Positions 1-4,203 of a DNA stretch of 6,280 nucleotides are shown piece after piece (position 1 is the first letter of the stretch; each line of letters opens with the position of its first letter). A program made the translations under genes and the position numbers. Source of the stretch: Clostridia bacterium (GTDB taxonomy: Bacteria > Bacillota_A > Clostridia > Oscillospirales > CAG-272); assembly GCA_017533545.1 (NCBI GenBank), contig JAFXHW010000036.1, positions 1 through 6,280 of the forward strand. Reading direction: 5' to 3'. Below the pieces are notes generated by a model. That model was not told where the DNA came from, did no database searches, and was given only the letters and a program-made list of their open reading frames with translations.

Positions 1-321
1 CTGGCCGCCGTCGGCATCGCATACGTCGGCGGAGTGAACATCGTATCCTGCCCGACCTGCGGAAGGACAAGGCTCGACCTTATCGGCATCGCAAACGAGC
101 TTGAGCGCCGATGCAAGAACGGAGATACACACCCATCCCGCCCCGTCACCGCCGCCGTTATGGGATGCGCGGTGAACGGTCCCGGCGAGGCAAGCGAAGC
201 TGATGTCGGAATCGCGGGCGGAGTTGGCGAAGCACTCCTATTCAAAAAGGGAGTCATCTGCGGCAAGGTGAGCGAAAGTGAAGCCGTTGATGCACTTGTC
301 AATGCAATAAATGAGTTTTAA
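1..321 (+). CDS. ispG: IspG, 4-hydroxy-3-methylbut-2-enyl diphosphate synthase, C-terminal part (5' end outside window)
   Basis: IspG (GcpE) is the iron-sulfur enzyme that reductively converts methylerythritol cyclodiphosphate to HMBPP in the MEP route to isoprenoids, in the cytosol. The last 106 residues are visible, reading in frame from base 1 with no start in the window; the GTG at 34 is an internal Val. The C-terminal reductase-like domain carries the cluster ligands: a CPTC pair (window residues 17 and 20, bases 49-60), then MGCAVNGPGEA with Cys56 (166-168) and Glu63. In characterised IspG the 4Fe-4S cluster is held by three Cys and one Glu, with the Glu seven residues after the third Cys; the same spacing is seen here. 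The following AD-GIAGG segment and the short tail to the TAA at 319 are typical. proA follows after 47 bp with no terminator visible between them. The family call is firm. Confidence 0.97.
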   Translation: MAAVGIAYVGGVNIVSCPTCGRTRLDLIGIANELERRCKNGDTHPSRPVTAAVMGCAVNGPGEASEADVGIAGGVGEALLFKKGVICGKVSESEAVDALVNAINEF

Positions 322-368
322 AACAAGTTCAACCGAAAGGACGCTTACAATAAAAGCAAAACACCGTT

Positions 369-1625
369 ATGTCAGAAATTTTCAATTACGTAGAAAACTT
401 GTGTAAAAAAGCAAAAAAAGCATCCCGCGCGGGAGCAGCCCTTTCTGGCGAAAAGAAGAATTCGCTTCTTATCTCGGCCGCAGACGAGCTTGTGTCCTCG
501 CTTGACGAGATACTCTGTGCGAACAAGCTGGATTTGAGCAACGCCGAGCAAAACGGAGTTGCAAAAACCATGCTCGACCGACTCGCGCTCGGCGAAAAGC
601 GAGTAAAAGCGATCGCCGATGCCATGCGCGAGGTGGCCTCTCTTGCCGACCCCGTAGGTTCGGGCGAGCGTACTGTACGTCCCAACGGACTCATTATCGA
701 AAAAACGCGCGTTCCGCTCGGAGTTGTGGGCATAATCTATGAAGCCCGCCCCAATGTCACCGCCGATGCCGCCGCACTCTGCCTTAAAACGGGCAATGCC
801 TGCGTGCTTCGCTCGGGCAAGGAGGCGCTCAACTCGAGCCGCGCGATAGTCAACGCCATCAGACGCGCTCTTGAAAAGGGAGGCGTCGATCCCGACATGG
901 TCTGCCTTATCGATTCGGCCGACCGCGAAAGCTCAAAATCGCTTATGGAGATGCGCGGACTCGTCGATGTTCTCATTCCCCGCGGAGGCAAGGGTCTTAT
1001 CCAAAGCGTAGTGCAGAACGCACGCGTTCCCGTCATTGAAACCGGCGCGGGCAACTGCCACCTCTACGTTGACGAAAGCGCCGACATCGATATGGCGCTC
1101 GCCGTTGCCGTCAATGCAAAAATGTCCCGACCGTCGGTGTGCAACGCTATCGAAACGATCCTCGTGCACGCGTCGGCCGCAAAAGAATTTCTCACCAAAT
1201 TTGCCGCAATGACAAACAGCGGCACACATCCGCTCGAGATACGCGGCGACGAGCGCTGCGTAGAGATCCTCGGCTGCAAATCGGCAAGTGAAGAGGACTA
1301 CGATACCGAATACAACGACTACATAGCGGCTGTCCGCGTTGTCGACAGCATAGACGAAGCGATCGATCACATCAGACGCTATTCTACCGGTCACAGCGAG
1401 GCGATAATCACAAAATCGCTCGAATCCGCCTCTCTTTTCAAGCGCGACGTCGATGCGGCGGCGGTATACGTCAATGCCTCCACCCGATTCACCGACGGCG
1501 GCTGCTTCGGATTCGGCGCCGAGATCGGTATTTCCACTCAAAAGCTTCACGCGCGCGGACCCATGGGACTTTTCGAGCTGACAACCGTGAAGTATCTCGT
1601 TGAGGGAAACGGACAGATAAGATAA
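369..1625 (+). CDS. proA: ProA, gamma-glutamyl phosphate reductase
   Basis: ProA is the cytosolic NADPH-dependent reductase of proline synthesis. It reduces gamma-glutamyl phosphate, the product of ProB, to glutamate semialdehyde, which cyclises to pyrroline-5-carboxylate. The 418 residues match the family's usual full length. Visible signatures are GVVGIIYEARPNVTADA (from about residue 118) in the dinucleotide-binding part, the VLIPRGGKGLI stretch, IETGAGNCH, the active-site segment RPSVCNAIETILVH with catalytic Cys258 (bases 1140-1142), and the C-terminal HARGPMGLFELTTVKY. No key residue is missing. The ATG at 369 is the only usable start, because an in-frame TAA lies at 351. No Shine-Dalgarno sequence stands at the normal distance; the nearest purine run, GAAAGGA at 335-341, is about 27 nt upstream. 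proB, the usual partner, is not in the window. ispG lies 47 bp upstream on the same strand, so joint transcription is likely (inference). Confidence 0.97.
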   Translation: MSEIFNYVENLCKKAKKASRAGAALSGEKKNSLLISAADELVSSLDEILCANKLDLSNAEQNGVAKTMLDRLALGEKRVKAIADAMREVASLADPVGSGERTVRPNGLIIEKTRVPLGVVGIIYEARPNVTADAAALCLKTGNACVLRSGKEALNSSRAIVNAIRRALEKGGVDPDMVCLIDSADRESSKSLMEMRGLVDVLIPRGGKGLIQSVVQNARVPVIETGAGNCHLYVDESADIDMALAVAVNAKMSRPSVCNAIETILVHASAAKEFLTKFAAMTNSGTHPLEIRGDERCVEILGCKSASEEDYDTEYNDYIAAVRVVDSIDEAIDHIRRYSTGHSEAIITKSLESASLFKRDVDAAAVYVNASTRFTDGGCFGFGAEIGISTQKLHARGPMGLFELTTVKYLVEGNGQIR

Positions 1626-1639
1626 GCATAAAAACAGCA

Positions 1640-1666
1640 AAAAGCCACCTTTCAAAGGTGGCTTTT
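1640..1666. terminator. Bidirectional intrinsic terminator between convergent proA and the YtvI-like gene
   Basis: A perfect 12-bp stem (AAAAGCCACCTT at 1640-1651 pairing with AAGGTGGCTTTT at 1655-1666) encloses the 3-nt loop TCA. On the plus strand the T-run ending the stem continues as CTTGTT. On the minus strand the stem ends in TTTT and is followed by TGCTGTTTTT. It therefore works as a Rho-independent terminator in both directions. It lies 14 nt after the proA stop codon and contains the last codons and stop of the minus-strand gene. Confidence 0.93.
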
Positions 1667-2698
1667 CTTGTTATCAGCCGCCGCAAGCACTATCGGGGTG
1701 ACGAGTGCGCCGACGATGCCGAAAAATCGTGTGCAAAAATAAAGCACGATAAGTGCAACAATCGGGTGCACACTCGTTTTTGAAACGATCAGCCGAGGCT
1801 CACTTATCTTCCTTGCCAAAAATACAGCCGCATAAATGATGATCAGACCGACCCCCTCATACTTTGCGCCTCCGAGCATGAGGAATGTCCCCCACGGGAC
1901 GAGCATGAGTCCGCATCCGACGACGGGCAGGGCGTCAATTGCCGCCGAGATGAGCGAAATGATGAGCGGACAGTTGAATTTCAGTATGCTTGTGCCAAGA
2001 AAGGTGATCAAAAAGCTTATCGCCGCCCCGAAAAGCGAGGTTTTTATCCAACTTTTAAGGGCATCTTTAAGCACCTTTTTTATTTGCATTGTCCGATGGC
2101 GCCAACTCGTCGGCACCATCTTTGCCGCCAAGGTCATGATGATATCCCAATCGCGAGCTAAATAAAATATCGCAAAAATGCCGCTGATAGCGGCAAAAAG
2201 CAGATCGGGCAGCGAAATACCAATCCCAATTGCTGCCGACGGCAATGTTCTTGCCGCGTCGGCGGCAAAGGATGCCACAAGCTCGAAAACGGCGGCATAA
2301 ATGTCGAACGAGTCAAAAAAATCGATGCCGAGATGCTCAAAAAGGGCAAAAAAACCGCCCATGATACCATCTGCAAGGTTGCTTATCTCCATGGCGATAG
2401 TGTCGGCATTATCTGCGATATATTGGCATATCCTTTTGCCCTCGAACACCGCACGTCGGGTGAGATATGCAACGAAAAGCGTCAGCGCCGTGCCCATCGA
2501 GAGCATCAAAACAACACAGCCGATGCTTTTGGGGATATTCAAATGCAATTTTAAAAAATCGACCGCGCAATGCAGTATATATGAGAGCGCGAGTATAAAA
2601 ATCGCCGTCAGAGCGACAGGTCTGAAATACCTCAAAAGGACGAACGCCGCCGCAAGGACACCGACAGTGGGTATGTACTTTTTTATCGATTCGATCAT
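1652..2698 (-). CDS. YtvI-like integral membrane protein, AI-2E transporter family
   Basis: A 348-residue polytopic membrane protein of the AI-2E transporter family (formerly UPF0118), closest in my recognition to the sporulation protein YtvI of Bacillus and Clostridia. Hydrophobic segments lie at about residues 11-46, 59-79, 165-182, 219-240, 244-277, 283-296 and 311-341, with a more polar, partly amphipathic stretch at 80-160. The C-terminal half has the family pattern IDALPVVGCG (254-263), then PWG, and an EPR-x(8)-HP segment (300-312) before the last hydrophobic pair. Family members have been linked to export of small molecules or ions, and YtvI to sporulation; the substrate here is unknown. 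The ATG at 2696-2698 has a GGAG Shine-Dalgarno with 7-nt spacing. The gene is convergent with proA and divergent from the lipoprotein gene, so it is probably a single-gene unit. Its last codons and stop lie inside the shared terminator hairpin. Family call firm, YtvI orthology moderate. Confidence 0.88.
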   Translation of the reverse strand: MIESIKKYIPTVGVLAAAFVLLRYFRPVALTAIFILALSYILHCAVDFLKLHLNIPKSIGCVVLMLSMGTALTLFVAYLTRRAVFEGKRICQYIADNADTIAMEISNLADGIMGGFFALFEHLGIDFFDSFDIYAAVFELVASFAADAARTLPSAAIGIGISLPDLLFAAISGIFAIFYLARDWDIIMTLAAKMVPTSWRHRTMQIKKVLKDALKSWIKTSLFGAAISFLITFLGTSILKFNCPLIISLISAAIDALPVVGCGLMLVPWGTFLMLGGAKYEGVGLIIIYAAVFLARKISEPRLIVSKTSVHPIVALIVLYFCTRFFGIVGALVTPIVLAAADNKKSHL

Positions 2699-2705
2699 CT
2701 TTTTT

Positions 2706-2710
2706 CTCCG
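2706..2710 (-). promoter_or_regulatory. Shine-Dalgarno site of the YtvI-like gene
   Basis: On the minus strand CGGAG lies 7 nt before the ATG at 2698, followed by a run of A. It supports that start. I found no convincing minus-strand sigma-A promoter further upstream: a TAAAAT that could be a -10 (2727-2732) has no matching -35. Confidence 0.75.
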
Positions 2711-2741
2711 GGCTGTCTTTTATTTAATTTTACTGAAAAAC

Positions 2742-2762
2742 GGGCGAAAATATGATTCGCCC
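2742..2762. repeat. Short palindrome in the divergent intergenic region
   Basis: GGGCGAA (2742-2748) and TTCGCCC (2756-2762) form a perfect 7-bp inverted repeat around a 7-nt AT-rich loop. The right arm continues into a second CG-rich stretch (CGCCCG, 2763-2768) that could pair with CGGGCG at 2741-2746 instead. Palindromes built on GGGCGAA/TTCGCCC and AGGGGCG cores are, from memory, a frequent dispersed repeat in Clostridia genomes; I could not check copy number here. It lies 44 nt upstream of the minus-strand start codon, so it would be in or just before that gene's leader. Confidence 0.7.
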
Positions 2763-2778
2763 CGCCCGATTCCATATC

Positions 2779-2840
2779 GTAGGGGCGCATACCGCACAAA
2801 TCTTGTGCATATACCCCTTTCAGTCGCTTCGCGCCCCTGC
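2779..2840. repeat. Palindromic repeat element with nested hairpins
   Basis: An 8-bp perfect outer inverted repeat (AGGGGCGC at 2781-2788 with GCGCCCCT at 2831-2838) can be extended to 10 bp with one wobble pair (2779-2840). Inside it lies GCACAA-ATC-TTGTGC (2794-2808), a 6-bp stem. A competing outer pairing uses AGGGG (2781-2785) with CCCCT (2814-2818) and ATA (2789-2791) with TAT (2810-2812). The right arm CCCC (2834-2837) could also pair with the GGGG that opens the adjacent tandem repeat. No open reading frame here looks protein-like. The structure resembles REP-type or small non-autonomous elements; no target-site duplication is evident. Confidence 0.7.
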
Positions 2841-2896
2841 GGGGAGCAAAAAACTGCGGGGAGCAAAGAACTGCAGGGAGCAAAAAACTGCAGGGA
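2841..2896. repeat. 17-bp tandem repeat, three full copies plus a 5-bp partial
   Basis: Three adjacent 17-bp units are seen: GGGGAGCAAAAAACTGC (2841-2857), GGGGAGCAAAGAACTGC (2858-2874) and AGGGAGCAAAAAACTGC (2875-2891), then the partial unit AGGGA (2892-2896). Unit 2 has one G for A inside, and unit 3 opens with A instead of G. The array abuts the palindromic element on its left, whose end CCCCTGC (2834-2840) resembles the unit junction. The 17-bp period is not a multiple of three, which argues against a coding role. It lies about 30 bp upstream of the promoter of the lipoprotein gene. Confidence 0.93.
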
Positions 2897-2927
2897 AATT
2901 ATTTTACATTTATTATTCTGTCGGCTA

Positions 2928-2956
2928 TTGTATTTTTTTGCTATTCGTGTTATTAT
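2928..2956 (+). promoter_or_regulatory. Sigma-A type promoter for the lipoprotein gene
   Basis: TTGTAT (2928-2933) and TATTAT (2951-2956) are separated by exactly 17 bp, and a TG at 2948-2949 gives an extended -10. The surroundings are AT-rich, unlike the flanking coding sequence. A start near 2963 would give a leader of about 88 nt before the ATG at 3051. This is read by eye from consensus. Confidence 0.7.
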
Positions 2957-2982
2957 GTATATATCTATCATTAAATTACAAT

Positions 2983-3023
2983 AAGCCCATAAAAACGGCT
3001 TTTTACCAAAGGGGTCGCCCTTT
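2983..3023 (+). promoter_or_regulatory. Two small hairpins in the lipoprotein mRNA leader
   Basis: The predicted leader holds AAGCC (2983-2987) pairing with GGCTT (2997-3001) over a 9-nt loop, directly followed by TTT, like a weak intrinsic terminator. Seven bases after that stem come AAAGGG (3008-3013) and CCCTTT (3018-3023) around a GTCG loop, a compact 6-bp stem. The CCTTT arm can alternatively pair with AAAGG of the ribosome binding site (3040-3044). This arrangement is compatible with leader control of expression, but no known riboswitch class is recognised and the upstream stem is only 5 bp. Confidence 0.4.
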
Positions 3024-3038
3024 ATATATCCCCCATTC

Positions 3039-3044
3039 GAAAGG
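3039..3044 (+). promoter_or_regulatory. Shine-Dalgarno site of the lipoprotein gene
   Basis: GAAAGG lies 6 nt before the ATG at 3051 in an A-rich context. It fixes the start codon, which is followed at once by a lipoprotein-type signal peptide. Its AAAGG is complementary to CCTTT at 3019-3023. Confidence 0.8.
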
Positions 3045-3050
3045 CAAAAA

Positions 3051-4133
3051 ATGAAAAAGATCACCCTTTTAATACTGTTGCTCGTCTTATCGATCGTGAC
3101 AAGCTCCTGCATTCCGCGATCGTTCGGCATGATGGCCCCGACCGAGGTCCCCGAGACCTTTTCGACGGCCGCCGAAGACGCCGAAACGATATCGAGCGAC
3201 ATTTTCCTTCCCGAAGCGCCCGAGGAGTACGTTCTCCCCGACGTCGTTCGTGACTATCACGCCGACGACCGCTTCGTTACCGACAAGATCACATCAAACC
3301 ACACCGAATATTTCGTTACCGAGGCCTCGCAAAACCGCTATTTCAACGGTGTTCTCGGACGCGACAAAAACGACTTTAACCTCGGCTTTTACGTGCTCGA
3401 TTTAGAGACGGGCGCATCGTTCGGCTACAACGCCCGCGGACGCTTTGCCCCTGCCTGCACCATAAAGGCGGGATACGCTCTCTTCGTCTGCCGTCAGATC
3501 GCCAAGGGCGAGGGCAGCTTTGAGGAAACGATGGTTTACGAGGGCAAGCACTACGTCAAGGGCACGAGCACCATCCGCAAGCTCGGACTGGGCGCCGAGC
3601 TGACGGTATATCAGCTCATCGAGCATATGCTTTATGAAAGCGATAACATCGCATACTACATGCTCATCGACCGATTCGGATACGACGGATACAACGAGCT
3701 TATGGAACAGCTTGGTGTTATCAACCGCATAGGAGTGGGCAACCGCTGGTCTCCCCTTTCCCCTCTTGATTTGGGACTTATCTGGCAGGAGATATACAAT
3801 TTCCGCGACGAGTGTCCCGAGGGACGCTTTTTATGGGAGCAGCTGACCACCAACAACCTCAACGATATCCGAATTGCGCTTGAGGACTACGGCAACGTCT
3901 ACTACGACGTCATCGCACACAAATCGGGCTGGAGTGAAAACGCATACGGCGATGCAGGTCTCGTCGTTTCCGATCACCCTTACATCATCGTAGTAATGAC
4001 CGACTCGGACGTCAAGCCCTACGCCTTTTTCTCCACCGTGGTCTGGCTGGACAAGCTTATGAAAAACTACCACACCTGGTACGACGAACAAATGGCCGAA
4101 GAAACGACCGAAGCACTTACCGACAGCAACTGA
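3051..4133 (+). CDS. Secreted class A beta-lactamase-related lipoprotein with Cys at the nucleophile position
   Basis: A 360-residue exported protein. Residues 1-20 are a signal peptide (MKK, a Leu/Ile-rich core, then TSSC with Cys20). The lipobox is imperfect, with Thr at -3, so membrane anchoring is likely rather than certain. Residues 21 to about 95 are an acidic Pro/Glu-rich linker. The rest is a serine beta-lactamase/transpeptidase-like fold (Beta-lactamase2 type). The motif normally written PASTIK reads PACTIK, with Cys136 for the catalytic Ser and Lys139 kept (bases 3456-3467). SDN is intact at 197-199 and KSG at 291-293. Spacings of 61 and 155 residues from Cys136 are close to those of class A enzymes. 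No E-x-x-L-N omega-loop motif is seen near residue 233, so true beta-lactamase activity is unlikely. It could be a thiol-based peptidoglycan or peptide hydrolase, a penicillin-binding sensor, or a pseudoenzyme. The gene stands alone, with its own promoter and terminator. Confidence 0.88.
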   Translation: MKKITLLILLLVLSIVTSSCIPRSFGMMAPTEVPETFSTAAEDAETISSDIFLPEAPEEYVLPDVVRDYHADDRFVTDKITSNHTEYFVTEASQNRYFNGVLGRDKNDFNLGFYVLDLETGASFGYNARGRFAPACTIKAGYALFVCRQIAKGEGSFEETMVYEGKHYVKGTSTIRKLGLGAELTVYQLIEHMLYESDNIAYYMLIDRFGYDGYNELMEQLGVINRIGVGNRWSPLSPLDLGLIWQEIYNFRDECPEGRFLWEQLTTNNLNDIRIALEDYGNVYYDVIAHKSGWSENAYGDAGLVVSDHPYIIVVMTDSDVKPYAFFSTVVWLDKLMKNYHTWYDEQMAEETTEALTDSN

Positions 4134-4137
4134 CCGA

Positions 4138-4168
4138 AAAACACGTCAAAGTCCCTTTGGCGTGTTTT
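4138..4168 (+). terminator. Intrinsic terminator after the lipoprotein gene
   Basis: AAAACACGTCAAAG (4138-4151) pairs with CTTTGGCGTGTTTT (4155-4168) over the loop TCC, giving 14 bp with one G-T wobble. It starts 4 nt after the stop codon and ends in TTTT, followed by ATTAAA. The A-run on the 5' arm would also give a T-run on the minus strand, but no minus-strand gene ends here. Confidence 0.92.
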
Positions 4169-4203
4169 ATTAAACAATAATTTTTTTAAGACGGTAGATA
4201 AAA

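Noticed and set aside
323..351. Possible proA promoter based on TACAAT at 346-351.
   Set aside because: The -10-like hexamer is good, but no -35 lies at 16-18 bp, and co-transcription from ispG explains proA adequately.
933..1655. A 240-codon minus-strand open frame opposite proA.
   Set aside because: It is antisense to the conserved ProA catalytic half and would overlap the shared terminator; no family resemblance is seen.
2841..2896. CRISPR array.
   Set aside because: The 17-bp units are directly adjacent with no spacers, so this is a simple tandem repeat.
2301..2984. Plus-strand open frame of 227 codons running from the YtvI-like gene into the spacer.
   Set aside because: It is antisense to a clear membrane protein and then translates the palindromes and 17-bp repeats. 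Its composition (Arg/Ser/Lys mixture) is not protein-like.
2720..3202. Minus-strand open frame of 160 codons across the spacer.
   Set aside because: It crosses the promoter, leader and signal-peptide coding region of the lipoprotein gene and reads through the tandem repeats; no start signal or family match.
4157..4185. Possible polC promoter with TTGGCG in the terminator stem as -35.
   Set aside because: At 17 bp spacing the -10 position reads ATTTTT, which matches the consensus poorly; AATAAT nearby is only 13 bp away.
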